From: Tachypleus tridentatus
Taxonomy: Eukaryota > Arthropoda > Merostomata > Xiphosura > Limulidae
Direction: 5' to 3'
NCBI RefSeq assembly: GCF_004210375.1
Contig: NC_134832.1
Coordinates: 151,401,592-151,465,591 of the forward strand
DNA length: 64,000 nt
Shown in pieces: positions 12,101 through 27,100 of the stretch; positions within the stretch are counted from its first letter, which is position 1; the number at the start of each line of letters is the position of its first letter. The notes under the pieces were generated by a model. That model made no database searches. It was given only the letters and a program-made list of their open reading frames with translations, and was not told the origin of the DNA. The position numbers were made by a program, and so were the translations under genes.

Positions 12101-15100
12101 GAGATTAGAAACCTTCTTTCAAGGATAAGCTTAATGTGATATATTGGAATGTATAGTTTTCCTAGATGTACCTTCGCAGGGTATCCGAAAGTGTTCTGTT
12201 TGAATAGTAAATAAAACCAAAATTGAGAATAGCCAATATTTTTATTTTTTGCTCTCGAATTTCCTATATCTTGCTGTACTCTAGCCTACAAGGTGCATAA
12301 TTCATCTCGCGATTTATACCATACGCACGTCTTACTAACGTCACGACAATACAAATTGCAACGTCAAGCGTCATTTATGTGACGTCATTATAATATATAC
12401 TGATTGTCTAACAGGCAACTCGACTCCACAGTGGTGTGAATAATTAAAACAGGTTTTCCCCTTCTAGATAGCCTTCGGACCCCTTTTGAAAAGACAGTAA
12501 TATAAAACACATGGGGCTTATTAACTGGGTTTTCTGACAACTGATTGACTGGTATGCATTAATAAGAAAATAAGATCTCGTGTTAAAATTAGTATCAATT
12601 CCATTACAAAACTAGGGTTACTGATAGATAGTTAGTTATTTAATAGAAGACCTGAATACAATAGTCTATCAAACTCCTAAAACTCGAGATAATCGCTTAA
12701 AATAATGATAGATGTACAGTACGTTTTTCTATGATGATAATGTTTGTTTGATATAAGAAAGTAGTCTATGTTTTGAAAAATATAAAATTAAACACTTTTC
12801 TACCCAAACACAAAGCACATGTTACTGATAACGGCTTTTTTGTAATCTTTACTGAAAATATTTAACACATCAGTGTCACGACATTCTACATTAAAAACAA
12901 TATATTCATCACATCATTTTCAGTAATTAGTTTATTTGGTATTTATAACTTTCTATAATACCTATAATTAGGTTTTAGATTATATTATTCCTAATAATAA
13001 CGTAATTCTAAACTATTTTGCTACCGAATATATATTAATAGCCAGTTACATGATCAAATAAGTTGTGTACTGAAAACAGATCTAAAATACGTTAAAGCGT
13101 CTAACACAAGCGTGAGTTTTGAGGCTAGAACTTATTTCTCAGCAACGTTACGAAATCATCAGTAGGGTAGTAAGTTATATTTTTAATATTTTAATTTAGG
13201 TGTTTTCCAAAGGGGGCTGCTAGTCGTAATGATGGAATACTTTTATATAAAGTTCATTATTCACTTATTCAATTTAGTTCGCAGTAACAGTCGTGTGTTC
13301 GTAAAAATGAATGATATAAATAGCGCATAGACCTCCATTATCAGTCGTATTTCAGCCTGCTATTTATTGAGTCGTGGTATAAACGAAAGCTGGAGCTTAG
13401 TCTGTACTTTCTCACATTCTTCCCGACTTTCACTTAGAAGTTCTTAGAAATATGTAACTTTTAATGATCGAGAAAATTCGTGAAATACGTTGAAACAGAA
13501 GTAGCGATGAGTTAATGAATTGTTCAAAAAGTAAACAATGATTGTTTCACATAAATATTAGTAGTGAGGTTTGTCGCGTCTGTTTTCCTCGAATAATTAG
13601 CCGTGGAATTCTTTAAACTTATTTATTATCAATTTACACAACAGCGAGCGAGAAATATTCTGTTGAAATGTCGCATTTGAACTTATGCCTGCAGATTCTA
13701 TTCAGACAGTATGAACATAGCCTGTATCAGATGTTATAGAAGAAAAACTAATTTATCATTAGTATGCAAATTGTACTTGGTATAATTTTGTCAACTAATC
13801 CAAAAGAATCGAACCAAGGATAGAACAGGTTATAGCAGTGTCAAGGGCATACCACAAGTTTCCTGATTCTGTCGCTAGAGTAGTAAAATCAAGTTATGCA
13901 ATATTATTAGTTCAGTAAAGTTAATAAACATATTTGCCAGTATTTATCTAATATATCTTTTTAAGAAATATTAATTAAACATTCACAAAAATTGTATAAG
14001 AATGTTTGTTAGTAAGAGCTCGAAAATCAAACGTAATTAACGGTAATATATCTGAAAAAGGTATGGCCTGGTGGTAAGTATGCTTGTATATCGGTAAGAA
14101 GAACAAAAGTTTAGAGCCGACTTTTAGTGTACTTGAGAAACCACTGAATAGCATGACTGGAAGAAAAATATTGACGTAGTGGTGGATAAATCACTCACGC
14201 CACTTTACTGCTACAGTCAATCAAGCTACTAGAATTTTAGGAACTGTATATTGATAGATACATTGATTTATAAATCAAAAGAGGCAGTTGTGTCTACAGA
14301 TCACTGTGTAGTCATTACTTGGAATATGTGTACAGTTCTGGTCTACATATATATCAAGTAAGATGTTGACTTCAAAGCATTCAATGAAATGCAACTAAGA
14401 TGTTTCTAATGATAGTTATTCAACAGAGGTGAGTTAAGAACCTTACAACTTATTCTGTTTGTAAGCAAAAAACAAGAGGTTCTTTTATTAATGTTTACAA
14501 GGTTACTTGAGGAGTCAGTTGGATAAAGGCTTTTTGATCTCTTTATGCCATATTCTGAAGTTAATAGGACGATAAAATAACATAATGGTTAGGGACCATA
14601 AAGGGACCCATTGGTCCATCTCTGCTGTTGCATTACCTTAAGCCAAACTAAAACTATTAAGTAAATAAATAAATTTAAAAAAGTTTAAATCAGTCCTTAC
14701 CATTCATATATCTATCAAGCGTTTTTTTTTTTCTGAACTTGCTCAAATATATGGCATCAGCAACATCTGGAGGCAGCCATAGGCCAGTCACCCTATTTGA
14801 GAAATAAAATTCTTAGCTGAACAGGTGTTTTACGTTGTCTAAATCTCTATTTGTGCCCCTTAGTTCTATTATTCTTCCTGTTAAGTATGAAAAATGTTTT
14901 CATTGATGTTATCAGTTCCTTTCAGTTTTAAACACTTGGTTCCCCTCTAGATCTTCTGTTTCCAAAGAGAACACAATTTTAAGGATCTTAATCTCTCCTC
15001 ATGAGACAACCCTTCTATCCTAGGTACCACGTTATTATCTTTCCTATGAACTCTTCTGAATAGTTCAATGTCTTTCCTAATGTAAAGAGCTCAAGACTGA

Positions 15101-18100
15101 ATGCAATATTCTAGATGTGGTTTAACTAGTGACCTGCACAATGAAATCATAACATCTTTAAACTTGTATTTAAACATTTATTTAGATATAACCTGAAATC
15201 CTGTTTGCTGTACCACTAGCAACAGCATGCTGTTTGGATGGCTCTAGAGACTGATAAACTGTTACACCAAGATATTTCTTTTCATGACACTGTTAAGGTT
15301 ATTTCCATCTATATTATATTTATAATTCAAATTATGATAGCCAATGTGCATTATCTTACATTTATTATAATTAAAATCCATCTGCCATTTATTCACCCAA
15401 CTCTTCAAGTGATCTAAATCCTTTTGTAAATCACCAGCATCCTCTTCTTAGCCAGCAAAACCCAAGACCTTAATATCATTAGTAAATTTAAGTAACTTAT
15501 CAACCATTTTTTCATCTATGTCCTAAGACTGATTCATGGGGTACCACACTTGTAGCATTAATCCAATTTAACTGAACTCTTTTTATAACAATCCTCATCT
15601 TTCTTCCAATCTGTTAACTTATCTTCCATACCTATAGAAGTTTCTTTACAAGCCTTTTATGTGGTACTTTGTTAAATGCTTTATGAAAAGCCAAACGCAT
15701 CAAATCTACACCTTTACCCTTGTCTATATGTGTAGTAATATTTTCAAATTATGTGAAAAGATTTGTATGGCAAGCTTTTCCCATAATCAAACCATGTTGA
15801 ATATTCGATCAAATTCTAAACTTTGTTAAATGACTTTGCACATTGTCTTTTATCAGACTTTTCAAAAGTTTTCCCACAACTGATGCAAGACTAGTGGGTC
15901 TATAATTACTGAGACAACTTTCATTACCTGTCTTGAAGATAAGAGTGACATTAGCTAATTTCCAATCTGTTATTACTTGTCCACTATTCAAGAACTTGTA
16001 TTGTGGTAAGTGGCTTACATATCCAGTCCTTGCCTTCCTTTAAAACCCTCGAGGAAATTTTATCTAGCTTAGGAACCTTATCATTCTTCAAACTTCCCAA
16101 GTTTATTTTAACAACCTCAGAATTTATACAGCTGTCTTGTTCAACTTTGTTTTCACTTTTCAGTTGCTCAAGATGAAGAACAGGTTAAGTCTTCATTAGA
16201 AAAATCTGAAGAAAAAACACAAGTTAATAATCTAGGTATTTCATAATCATCAGTCATCTTTTATCATCCCTCATGGGTCCTACCCCCATCCTAACATTTT
16301 GTTTACCCCTAATGTACTGTATAAAATCATCACTGTTAATTTTTGTTTTCTTTCTGTCAAGAATATATTGGTTTTGAATATTGAAACATTTTCCACATTT
16401 GCTTAGTGTCTCAAAATAACAGTTGCCCAGTTCACAACAGATAATTCTTGTCACATTCTTTCAAAATTTGATTTTTTGAAATTTGGATTCAAAATATTAT
16501 TATTCCTCATTTCCATATGCAGCAAAACAGCAAACCTAATACAGCAATGATAATTTGTATCCAAGTGTTTCCACCCTCTCAACCATTTCTGTTTTAGAGG
16601 TTAACAATAAATCTAAAATAGTGTTACTTTTAGTAGGTTCCTTGACCAATTGGTGAAGAAATCTATCATGAACAGTTTCCAGAAACCTTTCACTTTTGTT
16701 GTTTGACACTAGCATTTTCCAATCAATAGTCTGAAATTAAAATCATCCATAATTATGACTCTGTTAACAGCTGAGATCATAGTCTCACTATAAAGTTTCT
16801 CAGTAATTTCATCACTTCCATCAGATGATCTGTAACAAATTCCAACTACAAGCTTTCTCTCTATATATCCACTAACAGAAACCCAAATAAATTCAATCTT
16901 CTTGTTGTTATCTTTAATATCCTCAACTTCAACAAGATGTAACTACACTTTACATACACAGCCACTCATCTCTTTACTACTATATCCCTATTAAATAACC
17001 TGTAAATACATATTTCAAAGAAATTTCTGTCATAAAAAAATCTACATTTAACCATGTTTCAGTTATTCCTATTATATTAAAACCTTCTTTTCCTACTACT
17101 GCCTTTATAGTTGTCTATTTAACTTCATATATTTCTAGCATAACAGTTAAGCCTATTCTTATGCTGATTTTCTATGCTGAACTCTTTCCTGTACATCTCA
17201 ATTTTGTTTCATTTAGTTTATCTTTGCCCTCACCACTATCTTGTCCTAGTTTGAAAATGTTCCTTACAGTTGAGTTAATAGCCCTTGCAAAGTGCCATAC
17301 CCTTTCCTACTTAACTCTGAACCATCCATTCCAAGATGCAATTTAAGATCTGAAAAAGACAAGTTAGACTCCATTTGAGACAGTTATATTTTTCTTACAA
17401 AGTGATTGGTCGATGGAACGAACCGCCACAAGCAATGGTAGAGATTGGCACGTCACATCAGTTTGAAGCGTGGATTGATGGTTTCCTGAAAAGTAATGGG
17501 TTACTTTAAATGTTACTTTTCTTGAGGGTGGAGGGCCAAAGGAAGCCTTGAATGACTAAATGGTCCCTTGTTGTCAGTGCAAAAGTGTGATAATTAATCT
17601 TGCTAGTCACCTTAAAGTTGCTGTGTAGACAACAGGTGCTGCTAACAGGCTTTATTTGTCAGGGGTAGTATAAGCCTGAAATGTTAAAATGACAAGACTT
17701 CGTTTAATTGTTTTCAAAAATCAAAGAATAAAAAAAGAATAAGAGTTTAGTTTCCAGCTACAAGAGTAAATAGAAGAATGTTGAAATATACTGTTAGACA
17801 CGAGAGACATCTGGGTTATGTCGATGTTGCTTTTCTTAACTCCTTAAATTAGAGCAAATATTGACAGTGTCTGGTTGAAAGTCCCAATTTACTCAAGAGA
17901 TGGTGACAGCATCAGATAACATTTGTCTCTTTGGCTGAAAACTAGTCCAAGCTATATTATTATCCACAAAATTAAGAGAATTGAAGTTTTGTAAGGTATG
18001 GTGATAAGTATTCGGAAATCGTGAAAAATAATTATGACAAAACACGTGCAGAAAAAAATTGTGTTTCTGAAGTTAATCCTAGGGAAGCATTCTTAGGATT

Positions 18101-21100
18101 TATATTAGTTTATTAAAATAGTTGTGTGCAATGAACTTTGACATTTAAACATGAATTTGATAATAATTGTACTTAGGCACTGAATATGTACATGTTTTAA
18201 TTCAGAATATAATGTATTTAAATAGCATTTGGCCACACTTGCTAAAATAAATGTCTAAATAATAACATAAAAACAATCTGGAAGAAATATTGATTTTACA
18301 CAAGAATATAACCTAATTTTAAATAGCAGTTATACCTGTTTTTTCACGTTTGTTTTTCAGTTCAAATCGAGTATCCCCAAGCACAGCTCGAGTTGCAGTA
18401 TCAGGTACGTATGATGTTTAACTGTCAAGTTTATTTTATACTTCTAAAATCATGTGTAGCAAGTTTTTCAAAATTCTGTGTTAGTGATTTTTAGTTTTCA
18501 GACTTAAGTTCTGATTACCTGTTGCTTTCTTAGCAAAAGCAAGAAGTGAAATTAAAAATAATGTAAATGTTTCCCTCTAATAAGATACATGTTCATGTTT
18601 TTATCTTGGGGAAAAAATGTTCTCAGCTGAGCTGTTGCACATAAAAGTATCTTGTCTAAGGAGTGTGACATATCGAAATGAAGCTTCTATTTTTACTCCT
18701 GCATGCGAGGCATTAGCTGTGACAGAAATAAACAGACATTACGCCATCTATATGTTGAGATATGTAATGTTGAGAATAAGAAAAAAAGAAGTTAAATATA
18801 AGTTAACATCAACAAATATGAAGAGGGTTTAGTTTGTTTCTTTTTCGCATAATCACGGAAGATCAAAATACTCAAATGAAGGAACTTTAATAATTAGTTT
18901 TAAAAAAAAATTCAAACGACCGTAAAGAAACGTAAGATGAAACAGAACTTTTGATTATTCTTGAAACGAGTAAAAAATTCAAACAAGAACAAAGAAATGA
19001 AACTGAAGCTCGAAAACACCCAGATTCTTACTTGTGTAAGATTAAAACCACAAGAAGTCCAAAGTCACTAACTGATCTTCATGCTCAACTTCTGTATCTG
19101 AAGAATTTTCACAGCTAAAGCTGTTGATTTGGAATGCATGTGCCCCCTCAAGAGATGTCCAAATAGAGAAATAATTCTGATTAAGGACAAATGCATATGT
19201 ATGATAAACCCATCTTGCCATTAAATTTGACTATTTTCTTTTGTTTTTTTAAGATGTCAGTGTTCTTAAAGTTGTTATCAAACAACTTGAGTTTGTTAGG
19301 TTTGTGTGGCATTACAGATAGGCTGATATTACACTGACGTAAAATGAACGGTTTTTTCTCAATAATTAAGGTTACTAATAGTGAAAATGTGTGTGTGTGT
19401 GTGTGTGTGTGTATGACTATATATAATGATAATATTCAAATGGTATTTATTCATCCTTGTTCTGTCATTGTATCTAACTAGTGTTGGATTGTTGATATGG
19501 TATAATACCACAAACTTAATTCTTTGGTAACTTAGAACATTTTATGTGTAGTTTCCACTTTCAGCAGTTTAAGTTTTCAGTACTTTAGTTCTTAATGTAT
19601 GATTATTTAGTTTCTATATCCAGTAAAAACTATAGAATATCTTTGTTTTGACTTTGTAGATATCAGAATACCACTTATTTGGAAAGACAGTGATCATTTT
19701 AAAAACAAGGGAGACCACAGGAAATTTTCAGTTTTCTGCCTATTGAAGATTGGTACAGAAATATACGACACAGCCCTGATAAATAATGTTGATAGAAGTA
19801 TGACTGATATTTGTTTTGATGACATGGGAATCTTGTGAGTATCCCATCTTTCTTCATGATGTGCATCATGTTTTTATGTAAGTAATAAATAGAAATATCA
19901 AGATGGTGTACAATTTCTTTTTGTTTGTTTTTATTGTGAGGAGTATTATGTGTATTTATATTCCAGAAATCCAATGAATATGGTGTTTAATATTTATCAT
20001 CATCTGCTGTTTTTTTGTATCTTCTAAAGACAAAAAAAAAAGTTTTTTTTAATACAAGTTACAGCTTTTAAGCTTTTACGATAAGTAAGATTTGTTTTTG
20101 GAACATCTACAATAAAGAAAGCTCCAAACTGTTAACACTTGTGAACTTGAGAATTACTGTACTAGTGATCGAAATGTTGTACCTGTTCTAAAAATAAATC
20201 TTTCTTACCGTAAAGCTGTAGTTTGTAATAAAATGTACTTAATCAATAAGTAAATTAAAAAACATTGTAATGTTGATATTGTAGTTGTACCTTCTCGTAA
20301 ATGTTTTTAATGTTGTATTGTTGAAGTATTGGATCAGATATAAACATAGACCTCAAATAATTGTATGTGTAACTTAAATTTTGCTTGTTTTGGCTGTAAG
20401 TGCTTAAAATGTTCCATTTTGAAACAATGTATCTTTTAGTTTGAGACAATGACGTGTAATATGAAGTAATTATTTAGCACAAAATTCACATTTTAAAGCT
20501 GTTTGACCTAACTTTATTTGCTTATTAATTATTAACTCCCACAAAGTTTTCATCCTAGTCAAGTGAAATAATTAACTGGTTACATTAAAGTAAATAACAT
20601 CTCTGGTACACTCAGCTGACTGAATTGTGTTTTTCCATTAAGTAGTATATCATACTTGTTTGACCAACCACTGGTTTTTTAGTTCATTTGAGCAAAACAT
20701 TTCTCGTATTTTTTTTAATTATTTGCATGTCATCTTGTGTTATAGTGTGCACTCACTAGATGGCATTTTGAATGCTTCTATGTTGATCTCTGTTGGACTT
20801 GTTTATTTATCATAAACACTGGCAGAAGCAGTCCCGTTCTTAACTGTAGTTTCATTGAAGTAACACATGTCACACATAAGACCAGATACATGACCTTTGT
20901 TTATCAGATATATTTTGTGCAAAATTTTAATAGCATACTGTGAAAGCACTTTGATTTCATTAATATACTAGTTTAGGCAATCAAAAAGAAAACAATAATA
21001 ATTTGAGTTCATTTCCAAAGAAAGCCTGGCACAAAAAGAGGTTAACCAGCAAACCTTGGTTACATTTGGTTTTTATTACTGAAGTTACAGAATTGCTTGA

Positions 21101-24100
21101 AACCACCTTTCTAACAATGGAAGTTATCTTTGACAGCAACCAAGTACCAGCAAATTTTGAATTTCGATTGGAAATTTACTCTCACATATTTCATGATGAC
21201 TTGAGTATTGCAAGCACTCCCAGTCGAATCAAGAAGAAAATATCCAGTTCTGTTAGCAGGACGATTGGTAGGAAACTCGCAGCATCTGTTGTAAGTTAAG
21301 TTTGTCATAAAATTATTTTTTCTGCTTTGTAATGTTTTTCTAAATGTCACAAATATAAAATGATATGAATTGTTGTTGTTTGCAAAGTTATTTTCAAAAT
21401 GAATGTAGAATAAGAAGGTTTTTTAATTTTGAAGCTTAAAACATGAATTTCTTATCAATAATTGGTAGAGCTTAGCAATCAACTCTATTTAATTGGCAAA
21501 ATCGATTACCAGCAAGCATTGGTTAATGTCATGTAAAGTGATGAACTAATGAACCTAAATTTGTGTTTCCAGTTATGCATTTGTTATTCTAAATATTTGC
21601 ATAGTTAAAATGTTGTCATTTTTATTTTTCATTATTATTTTCAGTTAATTCAGTTTTGTCAAGGTTAAACAATTAGTATTGTACCTCCACAAAATAATGA
21701 ACTTAAAATTTATTGTTTGTGATTCAAACTGTCCAAGTCTTGTAAAAATAATGTATTAGTTTGAGATAATTGGCAAGTGAGCCCAACATTTAATAGATTA
21801 TCAAATATCACTAATCACCAAACTCTAATTAGTTACACTGTGAAAAGTAAAAAAATATTAAATATAATTTAATGACTGATAGGCATAAAACAAAAAGCTT
21901 TGAAATTTATGTGCTGATTTTATTTTGTTCGCTATCAATAGATGTTGTTCCTAGGTTCATGTACATTAAGCATTGCACTCACTGTCCACTTTACTAGGAC
22001 TACCACTGAGTATTAAGCTTTACATGTTAATAGCACAAACTTATTGAGGTATAGCCTCATTAAGATGTGTGGTCCAAATACCCTATTCTGTAAGGAAAAT
22101 GCTGTACAATTAATTTACAAATGTTAGCTGAGAGATATGGCAGAAAATGCAACATTCAGCTTCATTCCACAGATATGCAATTACAATGAGATAAAGTGAT
22201 TCTGCTGGCCAAAGAAGATGGTTGAAGCCAGTGTCTGACAAAACTAACATGGTGGATTTTATAACCTTGGAAGAGATACTTCACTCATTAGACCACATCT
22301 GTGTTCTCTCTCTCTCTTTACAGTTTGTGCTTTTAAGTACAGCACTGTTTGCTCCTGAAATACATTGTTTACAAAGTGGTTTCAAGTTGTCACATACTAG
22401 TTTTGATGGTACTGCTGTAGATAGTAGAACCCTTTATATAATACTGAAGAAATTGTTCAGTTAAGTTATAGTCTGATGTTTGTTGCATTTCACAAACTTG
22501 TTCAGTTGTTTTTTCCACCAATCTGTTGACAGTAACTGTTCACAAGCTTTTCTTATGCAACATGTATTTCATACTTGATTGCTACTCAACTGAACAGCCA
22601 GTGAAAATAATGGTGTTTGATAACCAGTGGTCACAAAAACGAAAATAGCAAGATATTAAAAATGACATCAAAACAAGGAAAAGTTGTCCATTTCCTTTTT
22701 GTTTCAACATCTGCATGTATGTGCTAACCATATTAGTTAGCTTTACTAACTAGAAGTATATTGTAACTCAATTGTTCACTTATTATATTTTACTTACTGA
22801 TAATAACCTAATTTATTAAAGTTTGTGATGGATATGACTAAAAATATATTTTACACGTAAAAAAATTCCATTTTATTGTCTCTAGTTTAAGCATCTGTGT
22901 TGGAAAGTCTTTTGATGGATGAGCTAGTACTTATTGTGTGCCACTTTAAACCTTGGAAAACTTCTTGCCATTTATTATACTGTAGACTAACCATGATGTG
23001 ACTACATTTTTGTACTTAAGGCTTGATCCGTTTGCCAGTGGATGAAATGTGATAACTGTTTTACATGTGGTATTCTGTTGTTTTCTGTTAGGTGTTTATT
23101 ATGGTTTTTATATTTTCTATACCTTTTTCCCTTATTGTTTAGGTGAGCTGTCTGTTGAGTTTGTTTATACAAGCTCACTTCTCCTTAGAATTAATTGAAA
23201 CACTATTCTTGTAATGATAAAAAAACGACTAACACTGGGTGGTGCTGAAGTATTTGTCACGATGTTCGTAGTTGTATGTAAATTAGTCTGTCACTTTGTA
23301 AAATAATTTATCAGATGTCTTGCCAATAAACATTCAACAGTGAATTATAGCTTTATCACCTGGTGGTAACAAGTAAAAGATATCTGAAGTCTGTGGAAGA
23401 ATGAAGGTTTAGTTTTAGATGAGACATTCTTTAAAAGTTGGTTAGTGTTTATAGTTTGAGGTAGGGCATTCTGTCAGGGTTGCCTAGTGCTTACAGATGT
23501 TGTAAATTATAATGAACTGGGGACTTTGATACTGTTATTAATAAGTAGATTTTGTAATAAGTTGAGGGCGAATGTTTTTCCTGGGTTTTTGTTTTCTCAC
23601 TTCTGCTAAGGAAAGTTTTTGAAGTGTGGTTATGAGGTTTCTGAAAGTACATGTCTAGTACTTTCAAGTACCTTTTTTTTTTAGTTATTAAATAAAATAT
23701 TTGCTAAGGTGTAAACAACTATTGTATATATTAAAGTGTACATAAAGTAGCTGTCTATTTCATAAATTATTTGTCTTTAAAAACTGAAACTTCTAATTGT
23801 GTTTGAAACTACATTAATGAATGTCCCAAGACTGGTCTCACATTTATCCGGATATCTTGTTAAAAAGTCTTGTGATTTGACCAAAACTAATTAAATATTG
23901 TTTTTTATGTAATACTGTTTTTCTTTTTGTATTTCAGAAAGATGAATTGAACTCCATTGACATGTATGTATTTTTAATTAACTATTTATTGTTTTCCTTG
24001 CTAATCTTTATATGAATATTTTAGTGAAATGATAAACGCTGGAAGGATGTTTTTTGCATTCTGATTTTTGCCAAACAATTTGAAAAGATTGTATCTGAAA

Positions 24101-27100
24101 AAATTAGTGTTTGTTTGTTGTAACAATTTATCTGAATGTTTCAAAAAGATGATAATTTTAGGGGTGGTAGGTATTTTTTCATAAAATAAGTTATATTTTA
24201 TGTGAAAAACAATTTGGATAGCTGGCATTATTTATGTTGATCAATAATTGCTGCTTACTTTTCTGACGTGAGGTTTACTTTTTAATTGATGTTAACAGAT
24301 TAATGAAGCTCACTTTGAATTTGAATTATGAAAGTTAGCCATCTTCATCGAGTCATAGCTGTAATCTATAAATCAGAAGTTTTTCTTTATACAAACTTTT
24401 CTCATTACTTTCCTTTACAAGAATGTTGAAGAAGCTATGATAAATAGCTGTGTCACATTCACTGAATGCTTCATTATATTTACATGATTTATTGTTAGAT
24501 TTTTATGTTCTCTTATGCGTGTTTCGAGCAACTTAGGAATTGACGTAATATCCTTAGAATTTCATCTAGGTATTAAATTCATTTTCTCAGTAGTGAGTAA
24601 AAAAAAAATGGCTTCATAATGTATGTTCAGGTTTAAAAATGACTAAATTCAATATGTCAAAGTTCTGTGAAAGGTTTATAAACAATTTTTTTTTTCTTTC
24701 ACAATTAATGTGTGTTTTCCAGTATATGGAAACAATATTCATAAAGATATTTTTAGAATTATTAACTATTCAAATGATCACGTATGGTGTTACCAACAGT
24801 GTTATTTTATAAGCCATTATTTTTATTTTAAGAACCATTTTAAAGTTATCAACTTTCTTTGTGGATATTCATACATACTAGAGTTTTTGTAAGCACAACA
24901 ATTCAACATGCTATTCAGTTGAGTAAAGTATTAACCTGATAAATATAGTGGTCATTATATTTGTTATCTTGATAAACATATAAAACAGTTTATTGTGTTT
25001 TGTATTAGAAACTATAGATCAAGCTAGACAATGTAAAACTTTAACCATTTGATAACCTTTTGTTACTAATTCTGTAATATAATTGATGTAACTTCACAAA
25101 TTTTGACATATATCATTTACTACTCTATTTTTATGTTACCTGCTTTATTCATTATGGCTACTATTTCCATTATAAGTACTTCATCTTTATAAATATTTTT
25201 ATCATTACTAATTCTTCTTTGCCAAGTTTAGAAACTTAGAATTGTAATTGTTGAAGAGAGAGAGAGAGAGAGAGAACTATTCCACTTACTCAATTTTTAA
25301 TGCTCTTAAAGGATTTATAATTCTAATACACCATGAATTTTGCTTCTGAATATGGAATAGTTCTTAAAAATTTGTGTGCGAGTGTAATTTAATTTCTAAG
25401 AAAAGAATGTGAGTTTAAGATTATGCTGGTGTTTTATTTAGTATGTAATTAGAGAAGTTAAAAAATTGTATCATTCAGACATTAGATAACAAATACTGCT
25501 TGTTTGACATTTCTAGTTGTTTTATCCAAATGTTTGTCTACTTTATTTTCATATTTGTGTATTATTTATATCACACATACACTCAGTATTAGTAACTTCA
25601 ACTTGTCTGTCCGATTTAGTCGTGCTTGATTTCACAGTTTAATAGTTTCCTAATTCCTTGAATTCATAATAAATTATAAAACAGACTAACTGAAATTTTG
25701 AAGTTAACAAAATTGGTGTAAGGTAATTGTTTTTCATAATCATTCATGTAATCTATTTTCATAATATATGAAATATAGTTTTACCTCCTAAATTAACGAA
25801 ACATTACTTATAAACACAAAGGAAGATTATAGATTGACTTCATTATTCTGTACTTTCAGTGGGCCTAAATTTGAGCTTGTGGCTCATGGCACGCTGTGTG
25901 TAGATGACACTGATGATGAAGTTAAAACTCATGATCTGATGTTGGAAACGCTGGAATCCTCTCAGCATCAGTTACCTTTCTTTGGACAGTTCTGTTGTCG
26001 ACTTGCTATACAACCTGATTTTATTTCTGAAGAGAGACTTTCTGGTTTCCTTGGGGTTGTTAGTGTAAGTGTACAATAAAATAACTCAAATTATTTCAGT
26101 ACCATGTAACTTCACCTGTTATAAAATATTCAGATATCTTTATTTTAACAGTTTACTATGAAGGTATTAACCTAGTGCCCATGACATTGCTATAAAGGAA
26201 ACTATTAACACTGTTTTAGAGAGGAAAACTACCACCATATATTTTAAAGAAGCTGGTTGGTTGTGTTAAGTGTAGGTTTTATTCTGAATAATATGATTCC
26301 AATCCTAAAGGCAGTGATGATCACTGTCAAGTGTCACTTTCTTACTTGCTGTGGTTTGTTGATGTGTATTGACAAAAAGTTGTGATATCTAATTTAACAA
26401 CATCTTAGGGAGGGAAAAAAAATTGGTCAAAAATGATTGACTGTACGACTGAAAGGAAAGAAATGAAAATTCACTGCCCAACTGATAGTTACAGTTATAA
26501 CATTTGATAAGAATTTCATAACAAATATTCATTAGTTAGCGAGACTGCATATTTTGTTTTACCCATCACTATCGTGGCCAAAATTTAACAAAAAAAATAT
26601 TGCCTGACTAAGCAATGAATCAGTTTTTGGTGTAAACTTATTAATGTTTTAACTGTAGCTACCAGTTTGGCTGCACCTTTTTGGTTTTTTCACACTTAAT
26701 GTGTTTTTGATTATACATAATAACCTGCATTAGCTAGATGTTAGCTTTCATTATGAATTTTTAAATTATAATAAATAGTAACATGCTTTCTTATATCAAA
26801 CTTGGGCTAAAAAACACTATTTATCTGTTTTAGCATTTTTAATATCCACTAACAGAACAGTTGCATATTGTATTTTTAATATCCACTAACAGAACAGTTG
26901 CATATTGTTTTTTTAATATCCACTAACAGAACAGTTGCATATTGTATTTTTAATGTCCACTAACAGAACAGTTGCATATTGTATTTTTAATGTCCACTAA
27001 CAGAACAGTTGCATATTGTTTTTTGAAGTGTTAATGAATTGTGTGTTTTTAAAAAAACAAAACTATTTAAGTGATACAGATTTTTTGATGTTCTCTATTA

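Noticed and set aside
21003..21136. Upstream extension of the rhotekin exon at 21137 (open frame begins 21003)
   Set aside because: It is open but not homologous, and using it would break the phase carried from the previous exon.
26834..27020. Regularly spaced repeats that could suggest a CRISPR array
   Set aside because: The repeats are direct tandem copies with no unique spacers, within an intron of an animal gene.
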